From Trichobilharzia regenti (lineage: Eukaryota; Platyhelminthes; Trematoda; Strigeidida; Schistosomatidae): a DNA stretch of 64,000 nucleotides. The DNA is taken from contig OX235270.1 of assembly GCA_944472135.2 (NCBI GenBank), forward strand, positions 144,413,632 through 144,477,631. Reading direction: 5' to 3'. Position numbers and translations under genes: made by a program. Below the pieces are notes generated by a model. That model made no database searches and was not told where the DNA came from. It worked only from the letters and a program-made list of their open reading frames with translations. Position 1 is the first letter of the stretch. Every line of letters begins with the position of its first letter. Below are positions 10,333-21,690 of this stretch, piece after piece.

Positions 10333-11204
10333 GTGGACCTGACGTTACGTACGGCCGATATACTTTGCTCCACACGAGCAAGTAAACTGATATATACACA
10401 TTGAAGTGGCCGAAAGCGGTAGCTTGGCCTTAGCGTTAGACTGGATCAACTGTCTGTAGGAAAATGTTATACGTAGAGTGGCTGTTCGAAATGTCTTCTT
10501 CAGACTTTGTTAAAGGCGGTTTCTGAAAATTTCCGCTGCGATATGATCTTTGAATACTAGGTTCATGAAGAGAGTCTTCTTAGGAACCGTTGTCATGTTT
10601 CACACCGGAGGCTTCTCCTTCATGTTTTTGTCGATGAATCTTGGTGGATACCCATTCTCTAGTAGGGTTTCACGTGATAAATTTAATTCTTTCTCTACCA
10701 TGTCTTCCCAGCAGATTTTTCTAATCCTTGAACGCAATGTACGTACCAGGTTTCTCTTTTGGATCAGTGGAACAAAGCTCTGGAAGTTGATATACTGTCC
10801 AGTCCATGTTGGCTTACGGTATATCGATCTTTGGATGGTACGGTCGTGTCTACTGGGGAGTAGTATATCGAGGAATGGAAATGAGTTGTTCGATTCGCGT
10901 TCTAAGGTGAATCTTATTGATGCGCTAGGTTGAAGGTTTTGAGGAGAGAATCTAAATCACATTTTTCATCACAGATTATAAATGTATCGTCTACTTATCG
11001 CTTGTATAAGTGCAGTTGACTTATCAAGGGATCGAGGATGTTATTTTCAAGACTCGCCATAAAACAGTTAGCTAGGAGTGGACCGAGAGGAGACACCATG
11101 GCTACTCCATCTTTCTGCACACAGAACTGTTCACTGAATTTGAACTGGATATTGAACGTACATCCGAGAAGTTCCTTTAGGTAGTTTTGGGGAGAGGAAA
11201 TCAT
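10333..11204 (-). pseudogene. Penelope-like element reverse transcriptase, degenerate
   Basis: Minus-strand frames match Penelope-like RT. The block 11204-10995 has CVQKDGVAMVSPLGPLLAN, where the family normally has MGSP. The next codons read stop-V-D-D-T-F-I-I, so the Tyr of the catalytic YVDD box is a TAA. Further left come a run of frames typical of the RT-to-endonuclease linker and then CIYQFTCSCGAKYIGRT, the start of the GIY-YIG endonuclease. The LTR of gag-only copy E cuts it at 10332. The endonuclease tail would nick target DNA. The damage makes it inactive. Confidence 0.75.
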
Positions 11205-11779
11205 CGAGCACCTACACGATCTTTATACAAGAGGCTCTACCCCAGTAGAACCCAGCCATCTACAGTAAAATGGCACTTATATGGGGGTGCGGCCACCACC
11301 AGAACATGGGGCAAGTAAGTTAAGCACCCATCCTCGTTTAATTCGTCATAACCATAGTAATCGCCCTTTGCAAGTTACTCAAGACCGTTAACGGACTAAC
11401 ACTTGAGGAAAGAACTTAAGAAACTTATTATAAACCGTGATTAAGGCATACATAACTGAATTCCAGTGTATTAAAAACAGGAACAACCTCCCTAGACTGC
11501 TCCCTCAGGCCCTGATTTTCCCTAGTCAGCATGATACCTTATCCCCACTACTGATGTACATAGAACAACTGCCATCAAACCACTTATTCCCGTAAAAATT
11601 CACACTAGCCATAGTATAATTAACAAAAATTTGAAGGTAACCACCTAAAAGTGTGTTGGCAGTGTTGTTGTGGATTGTCCTAGCACTGCCAGCAAACAGC
11701 CTGTATCTGAGCCAGCACCTACCAAACAAATTATGCATCATATCACAGGCCTTCAGGAGGAAGTTTTAGAGGCTAAGGG
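11205..11779. other. No recognised feature
   Basis: About 575 bp with no recognisable frame, repeat or RNA gene. Possibly old non-coding element sequence. Confidence 0.4.
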
Positions 11780-12360
11780 TATTGAAGTTCATAGATAGCA
11801 TGAGGTATACTAACACAAGATCTATTGCCGACAACTTCTATAGTATTCGTTCTGCGTAGACCAAAGGACAGGCAATACACCAAAACTGATCGTCAAATTT
11901 ACGAAGTATATTTCGGGACCAGATCTTAATGTGAGGTTGATTGCTTAACTGGCTAGAGATTGTGCATGAATGAACAAACGAATGTAACACAACGTCATGC
12001 GAAGTGGCGCGGATGCTCGACCGTAAGCCTTCAGCTAAACAAGTAGACTTAAACGGTGAGGGACAGCGTCTTATGTTCAGTGGTGGATGCTGTAGCTAAT
12101 AATTCTGGGAATTACCCACCGATGAAGCTCATTTTCCCTAGTGGGGTTGTAAGGACCCCAAGACAAAACCAGTAGAAAGTAAAAAGTGTTACTATCAATA
12201 GAAATCTTCCGATCGGCCTGATGGATTGCCTACTGGTCATCTACATATCCTAATTGGGTGCCGATACATCTCGTTCAGTGCCGGTCACACCTGGAAGAGA
12301 AACAAGAGTGCCAAAAATCTTGTTGATGAAAATGTGAGAAAAATAACTTCGGAATAATGA
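11780..12360 (+). repeat. Dispersed repeat family X, copy 1
   Basis: Shares long stretches with 50095-50720, including AAGCCTTCAGCTAAACAAGT, a GGGGTTGT(A/G)AGGACCC block and an A/G-rich right end with AACAAGA. In the other copy a short frame is open (66 residues from 50109), but here it is interrupted. Identity unknown. Confidence 0.6.
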
Positions 12361-12432
12361 TATACATCCACCATGCAGAAAGAAAGAACATCGAGAGAAA
12401 ATACAATTTTTTGGAGGATGTGACATGTACGG

Positions 12433-12740
12433 CTATAAAATATTTTGGCTTATGTTGTAGGATGCGATCAAAAAAGAATAATGTGTCTCAGAGAAAAAGT
12501 ATACCACAAGCGTGATAAGTTGGGTGGGCCTCATCGACTTGCTATATGAGACAAGTGGGAATTTGATATGGGAATCGCATGGTTCGTCCAGAGCGCGTTT
12601 TACTGAGGGCTCGATAGAAAGTTCGGTTTCCTTCGCGATGCTAGTGATTTCTCCGAGAACCAATGGATTGAGAACGCTTAGTTTTAAGGTTCATGCGATT
12701 ACCTTCGAAGTAGACCGATTTCAGACGATAGATGCTTACT
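12433..12740 (-). pseudogene. Possible gypsy pol C-terminal tail
   Basis: The minus-strand residues LVLGEITSIAKE, then EPSVKRALDEP, resemble the last part of the gypsy frame at 52.9 kb (LVLKKLTSTVKAAEPS, then SEERVLD). In that region gypsy polyproteins have the end of integrase. No domain is otherwise visible, so this rests on the comparison between the two places. Confidence 0.4.
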
Positions 12741-12832
12741 AAGTCCTGTTCCTATATCGATTAATGAAACATGATAAAGTTCGCTGACTTTCGATCAAGA
12801 TATTTCTGTGTATAACTGTCATCTGTTCAGTA

Positions 12833-13675
12833 GTGACAAAAAGCACGTCAGAGGAAGGTGGATGTGTTACTCATATCAGGTCCGATATGAGCGTCGAAAG
12901 CAAGATCCAACAAGATTTAAACAATATAAGCGATTGGAGCGAAAAGTGGCAACTGACTTTCAACCCAGACAAGTGCGTTATAGCCCACCTTGGACGCTGG
13001 AAACCGAGAATGTGCCTATATATGTACGGTAAGCTCCTCTCAAAACTGAACACAGTCACAGATCTCGGGATAACATACTCAGATTTATCCTTTTCCGATC
13101 ATGCAAATAAGGTTATATCTAACTGTAAACAACTTACTGGCTTTGCACTGTGTAAATCCTACACTCAAGAAGCAAGATTAGCTATATATGGGACATGTAT
13201 CCGTCCCAAACTTGAATATTGTGCTCTCCTATTCTGTAACCTCAGGTCTGTGGACAGAAAAAAAATCGAAAGTGTCCAGAGATTCCTCACGAAACGCATA
13301 ATAGGGTTCGACCAACAAGTGGAACATGTTGACAGGTGTGTACGTCCGAAATTAGAACCTCTGTGGTTAAGGAGAGTGAAGTGCAACTTATTTCTACTCT
13401 TCAAAGTCATTAGGAAGCATTGCTTCAGTAACTCATCCACAACATGGGAAAATATTAAATCATATCAGCTGCAAAACCGCGACTACCTTGTCAAGGTGGC
13501 TACCCACAGAAAATCCATTAGGGCAAACTTTTTCACCATAAAATAATGCACTCTTTGGAACCAACTACCACCTGAAATAAGATGTTGTGAAAACCCTGAT
13601 GGGTTCAAACGGAGCCTAGAAAGAGACTTTAACATGTACATCCTAGCTCATCTAAAAGACCACAACTGTTGGTAG
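12833..13675 (+). pseudogene. CR1/Jockey-type LINE reverse transcriptase C-terminus
   Basis: A 237-residue open frame (12833-13546), then a single stop codon, then the same frame continuing with LWNQLPPEI and SLERDFNMYIL to a final stop about 13675. The family signature after the RT palm is clear: DWSEKWQLTFNPDKC, VTDLGI, IRPKLEYCALLF, IESVQRFLTKRIIG and RCVRPKLEPLWLRR. The catalytic palm motifs lie upstream and are absent, so this is a 5'-truncated insertion. Related C-termini are in CR1 copy 1 and at 48.0-48.8 kb. Confidence 0.82.
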
Positions 13676-13689
13676 AACGGAAATTGAAG

Positions 13690-14620
13690 GCCAGATCAGT
13701 CTTCGGTATAGTCACACACGTATAACTCAACTCTAATACTCACGCAATGAACGTTAACTAATTTACCGATTTCCATTCTCCATAATCTATAAGTTGTGTT
13801 GGTAAAAGTAACCCTGGAAATAATTGTAATAGCAACTACACCTTTTAATATTTCACGTATGAATATACTTAATATAATAATACTTATTAATTGTGCATGT
13901 TCAATTCTTGAAATTAGATTGGGAAATACAAAAGCCTTTATTAGATTGTTATTAAAATACTTAAAATGATTAAAATATTTATGCAGCAAATGTTCTCTTG
14001 CTTTACCACGCTTGTTTCCCTTATAAAACTCAATTATTGAGCCTAATGTATTCTTTGATAATGAGAATTATCATATTGATTATACTCTTATCATATATAG
14101 ATTGATTTACTTTACGGCTCCCTGTAAGACTAACTACCCTTCTGCAGTGTACACACACTGTAGTATTGTTAACCAAATGCTAAAATTTTGTTGGTTCAGT
14201 GTTAATATCTTTTTATAATATGTGTAGACAGGTTTCTTTGCAATGTCAAGTGTTTGCTGTATACAAGACTGCCATGATAATTTAGTGCACTAAGTCCCTC
14301 CAACCGACCTTACCTTCAGTTCATACTACCTACATTGAACCATAACTATAGTGTTCTGCTGAATCTTGCTCCACTATTCACAAAACCTTTTCTTTTTACT
14401 CTCTAAGGTCTTAACTTCTTATAAAGTAATCTGTTCATTAGGACGCATGCACACATATATAATATGTTCATAAAGATGTACGTGGAGACCTATTGGAAAC
14501 ACTCATCAAGAAAGCTAGGGAGATGGAGTTATAAGGTACGAAGCTATCTGGTACCCAGCAATATATTCGCGGTAGTCATAATGTTCATAGTCTCAGAGCC
14601 TAACATCATAAAATGGGGGA
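13690..14620. other. AT-rich stretch with no recognised gene
   Basis: About 930 bp, very AT-rich, with short hairpins such as TGATAAT-GAGA-ATTATCA near 14058. Open frames here are short and unlike any family I know. Confidence 0.4.
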
Positions 14621-14621
14621 G

Positions 14622-14962
14622 GGTGGCGCCAGGTGATCAGTAGATATGGTGGTGGTCACTAAGGTGAATCACCCCATTCTGCAGGAACAGCAATACACAA
14701 TTTGAAGGCTCGAGATTTTCATGATTTTTATGAGGGCTTAGATCTTTATCTTGAAAAAGATAATAATGAACGCCTTGACAGATCATGCTTCTACCTTTAA
14801 ATATATACCATTGCTCAGCCTATTGTTGAGATGCGACCACGCGGGATCTGCACAGATTTATGGGGCATCTTATAAATTAACTTGCTATCCATTGTCGGAT
14901 CTTTAAATACCACTTCACAATGTCTTATCTCATTCATTTTCTAATAACGTCTTCACTCGATC
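14622..14962 (+). repeat. Dispersed repeat family R, copy 2
   Basis: Nearly identical to 9034-9375 over about 340 bp. Its right end abuts the 5' end of CR1 copy 2. Confidence 0.75.
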
Positions 14963-15105
14963 CTAAGAGTCTGTATCGCGGTACGTTCAACGTTTGCATT
15001 ACATTTTTACGTGATTCGTTACATAAAATTTATCTTGTTGTAGTACTTGCACAAGTACTATACTACTTCCATACTTGTAACAACTAACTCCCATTTCTAA
15101 TAGTT

Positions 15106-16322
15106 ATGATTAATCAAAGGTAAAAGCAACGAACCCATTCCCCTGTGAAACTGGTGTCTAATTTAACGTCCTTGATTGCTACGTCAAGCAACACACCCCC
15201 TACAAACGGCTATAGTGAGTCACATAACTCACTTGTATGCCGTAAGCGTCGAGCTGGAACTGAGGATAAAACTGTACTGACAGCTAGTATTAGCACTACT
15301 CCTAAAAATTCAGTACCCTCTGCTCATACAAACCCCCCTTCACCTTATGTGCTTATCGAAAAACTCCAGCCATCAAGCTCTTTTTCAGCACTATCTTCAG
15401 AAATAGAACTTCTAAAGTTGTCTATAGGTGAACTTAAGGCTGAGTTAAGGCAAATAAAAAACAGTAAGTCAGTAAATGCTGGAAACATCGAAACCGATAC
15501 CGAGATATCCAAATTATCAGATCACATCAGCGATATCAGATCGCAGGTCTATGAATTGACACCTCTAACTATCCTCATGAAAACTGTAAACCTTAACAAG
15601 CTTGACACAGAATCGGTAACTAAGGTAGATAACCTCATTAATTTTGTTACCACAGAAGTAACAAAACGACTCGACGCAAAACTGAGTGCTATTGTCTACA
15701 ACGTTCCGGACAATGAGGCACTAAAAAAGGTACAGCGCATCTTACTTAGTGAGGCGAAAACGCCTAACTCCAAGACTAAGTGCTATAAGCTGAAGAATAG
15801 TCAACATGAAAAGTGTTGTCCTATTCGTTTTCGGTTCGAAACACCGGCAGAGACCAGAAAATTCATCCACTCCCAATACACTCTATCGCAAGCCAGAAAC
15901 TACAAACATACAAAGGTCGGGGTGGACAAAACAGTCATAGAGAGGCGCGCATACAACTATCTCGCTAAGACTAATCGTGAAATAGGTAATAGGACATTGC
16001 AAGCAGCCATTATTCCCAACCCTGTGAAAGATACGGTAGACCCCACCGCATCACCCCTCTCAAAACACACAGAATTATCCCATCAGAGTGCAACACCAGC
16101 CGAAAGGCCACTAGACTGTAACCAAATAAATAACAAAACCATACCACCTATCACCGCAGAATCTAAAATGCCACTAAATAACCCCCAGAAAAAAGTCAAA
16201 AACCCCCGAAATTCGACATTATCATCTCCTAGCCATAACTTCATTGCTAAAGATAAGGAAAATTTGCCTCTAAATCATACCAACAAAAGCAGTGGCAGCT
16301 TAAATAAGCCCGCACTCCCCAC
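15106..16322 (+). pseudogene. CR1 LINE ORF1 protein, N-terminal part
   Basis: The ATG at 15106 is followed after five codons by a stop (MINQR*), so the normal N-terminus (MVNQSKKRR in copies 4 and 5) is lost; the rest is open from a GTG at 15145. Contents: a Ser/Thr-rich head; a probable coiled coil (SSEIELLKLSIGELKAELR, about residues 82-135); then an RNA-binding region with AIVYNVPDNEALKKVQ and VGVDKTVIERRAYNYL; then a Pro/Ser-rich tail. ORF1 proteins of this class bind element RNA. The RTE insertion cuts the frame at 16322. Confidence 0.78.
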
Positions 16323-17103
16323 GAACGAACAAAAACAGGCCGCGTGTGACCGGCCTCAAGCAGTTGTCCCCTGGGCTCTGCGGTCACGCAACCAACTTCC
16401 ACGGTGTGGGCAGCCGGGAAGTAACAATCGCCCTCACAATCCGAAATGCACACGAAACCTCTCTATTACTCACTCATCTTTGTCTTCATCTTCATCTCTA
16501 TCATCTTGCCTTCCTTCCACTGATGCAACTCCTCGACTTGATAGCTCTCCACTTCCTCTCCACTCTGCGTCCACTAAAAACGATGGAAGCCAAAAAACCA
16601 CCACCGACAGCCTCTTAAAGCCGCGCCACCAATTTCATATAGGAGCTCTTAATGTTAGGACACTTTGCCAAATAGGACAACAAGCATCACTAGCCAAGAC
16701 CCTGGCATCACGAGCCATTGATGTATGCTGTGTTTCAGAAACACGCATACAAGACCCAAGTGTGGTTATTCACCTAACCCCACCTGGCCAACAGGTTGAA
16801 TCTGCAAAATTCACCTTGAGGGTGTCAGGAGATGCCACAGCTAGTTCACGAGGATTAGCTGGCGTAGGGATAGCTTTGAGTACTAGGGCAGAAAAGACAT
16901 TGCTTGACTGGATCCCGGTAGATAGCCGAATGTGTGCTGTCCGCCTGAACGGATCAGTAAGAAGGAGGAAGGACTGCACTACTCGCCGATGCCTTTTCGT
17001 AATCTCCGCCTACGCCCCCACTGACTGCAGTTCAGATGAAACGAAGGATGAGTTCTACCAAAAGCTGTCTAGTTTGGTGGAAAGGCTAAACGCTCAGACA
17101 TAG
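15145..17103 (+). CDS. Chimeric open frame: CR1 ORF1 joined in frame to RTE endonuclease
   Basis: A 652-residue open frame made by transposon nesting. Residues 1-392 or so are CR1 ORF1. From about 393 (NEQKQAACDR) the frame enters the RTE insertion, passes through a Ser-rich stretch (HSSLSSSSSLSSCL) and continues into the RTE endonuclease start (FHIGALNVRTLCQIGQQ, then CVSETRIQDP and VISAYAPTD). It ends at a stop created by a frameshift before the AGDFNAQVG motif. There is no sign that it is expressed; it is recorded because a gene caller would report it as one protein. Confidence 0.7.
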   Translation: MKLVSNLTSLIATSSNTPPTNGYSESHNSLVCRKRRAGTEDKTVLTASISTTPKNSVPSAHTNPPSPYVLIEKLQPSSSFSALSSEIELLKLSIGELKAELRQIKNSKSVNAGNIETDTEISKLSDHISDIRSQVYELTPLTILMKTVNLNKLDTESVTKVDNLINFVTTEVTKRLDAKLSAIVYNVPDNEALKKVQRILLSEAKTPNSKTKCYKLKNSQHEKCCPIRFRFETPAETRKFIHSQYTLSQARNYKHTKVGVDKTVIERRAYNYLAKTNREIGNRTLQAAIIPNPVKDTVDPTASPLSKHTELSHQSATPAERPLDCNQINNKTIPPITAESKMPLNNPQKKVKNPRNSTLSSPSHNFIAKDKENLPLNHTNKSSGSLNKPALPTNEQKQAACDRPQAVVPWALRSRNQLPRCGQPGSNNRPHNPKCTRNLSITHSSLSSSSSLSSCLPSTDATPRLDSSPLPLHSASTKNDGSQKTTTDSLLKPRHQFHIGALNVRTLCQIGQQASLAKTLASRAIDVCCVSETRIQDPSVVIHLTPPGQQVESAKFTLRVSGDATASSRGLAGVGIALSTRAEKTLLDWIPVDSRMCAVRLNGSVRRRKDCTTRRCLFVISAYAPTDCSSDETKDEFYQKLSSLVERLNAQT

Positions 17104-19369
17104 TCGTTCTAGCTGGTGACTTTAACGCTCAAGTAGGGAAATTGTGTCAATCTGAGAAGGATGTCGGTGGCACCTATGGAGTTCCGTGCCAGCGAACCGA
17201 CAACGGTGACCGTCTCCTACAGTTCTGTTCAGATAATCATTTGTTTCTTGTAAGCACTAACTTCAAACACAAGGAGAGACACTGTTTGACTTGGAGACCC
17301 CCTTCATCAAACCAACGCTGGACACAAATAGACCACATAGCAATAAGCTATCGTTGGCGTGGGTCGGTAGGAGATTGTCGCTCCTTCTGGAACACGTGCG
17401 TAGATACCGACCATGCACTGGTCCGCGCTCGGGTGTGCTTACGACTGAACGGACGTAGGAAACAGCTGGCGGTAAAACCATCACGTCCCCAGCTCGATCA
17501 GGAAACTAAATCCGTATTTGAGGAAGAACTAGCTAAACACATATCTGTGTTCGACAGCTGTGCTCACCCTGAAGAAGCTTGGAAAAATATCCAGGCAGCC
17601 ATAGATACAGCTGTAAAAGCTGTGAATAAGGTAAACCCAAAGGTGAGTAAAAACCACTGGATCTCCACCGCCTCATCCGAACTGATAGATGCTAGAAGAC
17701 TTATTCCGGCGAGCTCCGAATTCAATGAGGAGCGAAAGCTGCACAAGAGGAAACTTACGAAAAGTCTCCGCAAGGACCGTGAACAGTGGTGGGCGACAAA
17801 AGCCAAAGAGATGGAGAAAGCTTCGAGGATAGGCAACACCAGGCAACTCTTTAGACTCATCAGGGAAACGGGTGGGAGAAGACAAATCATTAGTGAGACA
17901 ATCTCGGAAAAAAATGGCACTATAATTAGCTCCCAGGATAGACGACTGGATCGTTGGAAAGAGCATTATGAGGAGCAGTTTAATTTGCCCACAGCCACGC
18001 TCAACCTTCCGAGCATCCAACACCTCCCTGAATGGGATATAGACACAGGTCCTCCGTCACTAACTGAGGTTACTAAAGCTGTCACCAATCTGAAACTAGG
18101 CAAAGCAGCGGGACCTGATGGAATGACTCCAGAGGTATTTAAGTACGGTGGAGACAGCTTACTGTCCGGATTAACTGAGGTACTAGGCAGCGTCTGGGAA
18201 TCAGAAGAAGTCCCATCGGGTTGGTGTAAGTCACTGATTATCCCCATATACAAGAAGGGAGACAAGTCTTCCTGTGATAATCACAGAGGGATTAGCTTGA
18301 CTAATATAGTATCTAAAGTCTTAGGCTCAATAATCATGCGTAGACTGAGTGGTGCTCGGGAAGCACAAACACGAGAGAGCCAGGCAGGCTTTAGACCAGG
18401 AAGAGGGTGTATTGATCATATCTTCACCCTCCGACAGATTCTAGAACATAGGCATTCCTACCGGCGTCCAACAGTCATTATATTTCTTGACCTAAAGGCA
18501 GCATTCGACTCTGTCGATCGAGAAGTTCTCTGGAGATGCTTGGCTGTAAAGGGAATTCCGAGAAAATATATTGCACTGATTAAGGCACTCTACTCGTACT
18601 CATACAGCCAGGTGAGGGCTTACGGCGAGCTGTCATCTGAACTGATGACGACCAGTGGTGTCCGTCAAGGATGCCCATTATCTCCTTTTCTATTCAACTT
18701 CATCATAGATGTGTTAATGGACTTAACCCTAAGTGACTTCAGCGACTCAGGATTGACTTGCTACCGGGGAATAATCTCGTTGACTTGGAATATGCAGACG
18801 ATATAGTCCTTCTAGGCGAAGACGCTGACGAAATGCAGAGTCTTCTAAACACCTTGAGCCGCAATCTACGAATGTTTGGCATGCGATTCGCTCCCGCCAA
18901 ATGCAAGATGATGTTACAGGACTGGACTACATCGACGCCTAGTTTAAAAATAGGAAGTGAAGTGGTAGAGCACGTTGACCGCTTCACTTATTTGGGAAGT
19001 ACCATCAGCCGCCAACGGGCTGATCTCTGACGAAATCTCAGCACGAATACAAGGGGCTCGTTTCGCATTTGTTAGTTTACGCCGACTCTGGCGTAGACGA
19101 GATGTTCGACTATCGACCAAAGGGCGGGTGTACTGCTCATCAGTCCGCTCCGTCCTCCTTTATGGTTGTGAGACCTGGCCACTGAGAGTGGAAGACATGA
19201 AAAGACTAGCTGTCTTTGATCATAGGTGCCTGCGTTCTATTTCCCGTGTAAAGTGGCATAATAAGGTGAGCAACATGGAGGTTAGGCGTAGAGTTCTAGG
19301 TAAACAGGGGAAATCAATCGACGAAGTCGTGAAGTTACAAAGACTGAGATGGTTAGGACATGTGTTATA
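16620..19369 (+). pseudogene. RTE LINE endonuclease-reverse transcriptase, frameshifted
   Basis: Endonuclease motifs: GALNVRTL, SETRIQ, AGDFNAQVG (about 17117), TQIDHIAIS and DTDHALVRA. RT motifs: AAGPDGMTPEVFKYGGD, IIPIYKKGDKSSCDNHRGI, AGFRPGRGCIDHIFTLRQI, IIFLDLKAAFDSVDRE (motif A), SGVRQGCPLSPFLFN (motif B) and LEYADDIVLLGED (motif C, about 18785). The C-terminal part has LLYGCETWPLR and LQRLRWLGHVL. The frame shifts near 17095, 18765 and 18990, giving four open pieces; otherwise all catalytic residues are present. This class copies its RNA at a nick made by its own endonuclease. Decayed but relatively young. Confidence 0.85.
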
Positions 19370-20277
19370 ATTATAATTATAATTTTTATTTCTGTAACAG
19401 AAACCAGCCATTTTTACAGGCATGAACATATGTACATTTATGAAAACTTATAGAATATATAATATGATTTGTTAATTTAGAAATAAGTTGAATACTGGTA
19501 AATGTGAGAGAAACATTTAAAATGAAGTGTACAAATAAGGAAATAGATATAGCGTCAAATCTAAACTGTGATTGAAAAAAAAAATACATGTCAATTTCAC
19601 GCGGGAACCATAAATGGTTGCGTTAGTTGGGAAAGGTAAGTGGCATTTCTGTACAGGTGCTGACGTATTACATAAAAGATGCAGAATAAACAATAACTAT
19701 CAGTAAATCATTCAGAAAGAGTTTTAAAGTCTATTAAACTTTAAATTTACCCGTAAGTACATCATATTTGTGACATTTCCAGTTGTTTATGAGACCCACT
19801 TTGAAATTGTCAGCAGATTTTATAATACCGATGATCCCGTTATTCACCAGATGAGCTAGCAATATCACGAATAAGTAGAGAAAGCAGTATGTTTGAAAAG
19901 AAAAGAAGACACAAGAAAACCAGCAGACAGGTGCAGATCTGCACCTTCAGTATTTAAAAGGTGTTAATAATTCAAAATATATAACAGGCATGGGGTTCAT
20001 CGTTTTTTATTGTTTTTTTTTCAGGAAATATTATTTTCCCGATATTTTACAGTCTTTTCTGCGAACAATTAGTTTAAAGTGAAAGACAGGTGATAATTTC
20101 ACCTACTTACGAGGTTTAAAAGGAGTAAAACACAAAAGTCAGAGTGCGTGAGCTATGTAAAAGAAAAGCGAGGGCCTAGTAATATATGTTTTTCTGAAGT
20201 ATACAGTTCGGTGTCCTTCTGAAGTAGCGGACTCATACCATTTACTTTCATTCGGGAGTTTGCGTCTAAACTTCGTT
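19370..20277 (-). mobile_element. LINE 3' end inserted in the RTE element
   Basis: Interrupts the RTE frame between RWLGHVL and RMPSHRLSW. On the minus strand it ends with CATGCCTGTAAAAATGG and then AATTATAATTATAATTATAA at the left edge, the same 3' signature seen on several other LINE tails in the window. No open frame recognised in the remaining 850 bp. Confidence 0.6.
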
Positions 20278-20730
20278 GCGTATGCCAAGTCATCGCCTTT
20301 CTTGGCGAGAAATGTTAGCCGATGTAGGGTCAGGCTGGAAAAAAGCTAGCGGCGGTCAAAGAAAAACTTGGCACCAGTCAATGAAATCTACAACAGTTAG
20401 TCTAAGCCAGTCACGTAGGAAGGTGTAGACTTCCAGGCTGGGGTCCTCGGGACGGTAAAAATCAATGGTTGGAAACAATTGGTGACATGGCTCAAAATCG
20501 TTCTCAGTGGCGCAGATGCATTCACTCCTTGTGACTTATGATCTCCAATGAAACTGTTTTGTTCTTCGTTATTACTATTCCATTGTCTCACACCTCTGCT
20601 CACTGTTTCTATTATGCTTTTCTTGTAATTTCTTCTCTTGCTTCGCGTGCTACACGGAGTGTGGCGACTTGAAATTCCGCACATATGTGCAAAGTTCTAC
20701 GTCGAAAACAGACAGACAGAGACAGACAGA
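20278..20730 (+). pseudogene. RTE LINE C-terminus and 3' tail
   Basis: Continuation of the RTE frame after the insertion: RMPSHRLSWREMLADVGSGW, then GGQRKTWHQSMKS. It is frameshifted after SQSRRKV; other frames give residues such as KINGWKQLVT. The tail ends in GACA-type repeats. Confidence 0.72.
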
Positions 20731-20740
20731 CACTCCACAC

Positions 20741-21104
20741 TGTCAATAGTACTAGCACCCACAACGTGCTAAATCGCACCATGGCACACACTGATATCCA
20801 ATGTCACAACAATGTCACCCTCAATAGTACAAGTGGTAATAGTCAGAACTCGGCTATCAACAACTCAGAGTCTTCAGAGCATGGCACACAAACAAATTTT
20901 GACCGGATATATGGTACAAGTCTGCTGGGAACTAACCCACAATGCAGTACACACGAAACCCACACAAAGACACAACTGGCATCAGACAATAGGTGGAATA
21001 CAAAGCCATGGTCATCAAAAGGATCCAATCATTTTTTATCCCCCGCGTCCCTGTCAGCGTTGAAAAAGCAGCTGGTAGGGATGTTGACACTCCTATACCA
21101 CTAG
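20741..21104 (+). pseudogene. CR1 LINE ORF1, C-terminal part
   Basis: Resumes ORF1 after the RTE insertion with VNSTSTHNVLNRTMAHTD and ends LSALKKQLVGMLTLLYH at 21104. The same end (LVGMLTLLNH) is present in copy 4. The last 97 bases overlap the ORF2 start in another frame. Confidence 0.75.
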
Positions 21105-21690
21105 AGCTGGCTCCCTCCTTGCATGAAAACAGGAACGGTCTAGTGCACCCGTATCCATTAAGCACACTTGACACCTGCACAAGTATAGGTCAAATAAAGA
21201 ACCCTACCCACTTATGTAACCTGACTAAAAATAAAAATTCCTCGGTCTATAGCAAATCCAGTACTCCAACTCCTAGTTCTTCACCGAAAACAGCACTCAC
21301 CAACTCGATAGACATAGGTGAGAATGATGATGAAACTCCTCTTAACATAGGACCATCATGTCAAGCAGAACTACTGTGTGCGGAACCATATTCGGGGCTG
21401 ACTAACGAACTTAAATACTTCAAATGCTACTTCAACTCTCATCTTTACCTAATCCTCATAAATGCTAGATCTGTTCTAAATAAATTGCCGATGCTCAGAG
21501 AACTCACAGTAATATACAAACCCCCTGTAATTGTCATCACTGAATCTTGGTGTCATTCGAACATCCTAGATGAAGAAATAAACTTAGGCAAATACACACA
21601 CTTTCGGTGAGACAGGTAAGGTGGTAAGGGAGGGGGTTGTCTCATGTTCTACCTGTATGCATTTACTGTATCACAGCTAGAAAGTAGTAC
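21008..21690 (+). pseudogene. CR1 LINE ORF2 N-terminus, truncated
   Basis: Starts at the ATG giving MVIKRIQSFFIPRVPV, inside the end of ORF1. It runs through a Ser/Pro-rich leader to the endonuclease start (LILINARSVLNKLPMLREL, VIVITESWCHSNILDEEI). A TGA at about 21608 stops it in YTHFR, where intact copies read YTHFRCDREGG. The remaining residues run to 21690, where gag-only element C begins. Confidence 0.75.

Larger units (their letters stand above)
16323..20730 (+). mobile_element. RTE-type LINE, nearly full length, inserted in CR1 ORF1
   Basis: Plus-strand LINE with endonuclease, reverse transcriptase and C-terminal region in the usual RTE order. The left flank CACTCCCCAC (16313-16322) and right flank CACTCCACAC (20731-20740) look like a slightly diverged target duplication. 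Removing the element restores the ORF1 order seen in copy 4 (LNKPTLPT then VNSTSTHNVLN). The 3' end is a short GACA-type tandem repeat (20707-20732), as RTE elements often carry. It is split at 19370-20277 by a LINE 3' end. Confidence 0.82.
14970..21690 (+). mobile_element. CR1-type LINE family 1, copy 2 (split by an RTE LINE)
   Basis: The 5' end, TCTGTATCGCGGTACGTTCA, matches that of copy 4 at about 48000. Then come the 5' leader, ORF1 to 16322, a 4.4-kb RTE insertion, the rest of ORF1 (20731-21104) and the start of ORF2. The copy is cut in the endonuclease by gag-only element C at 21691. Confidence 0.85.
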
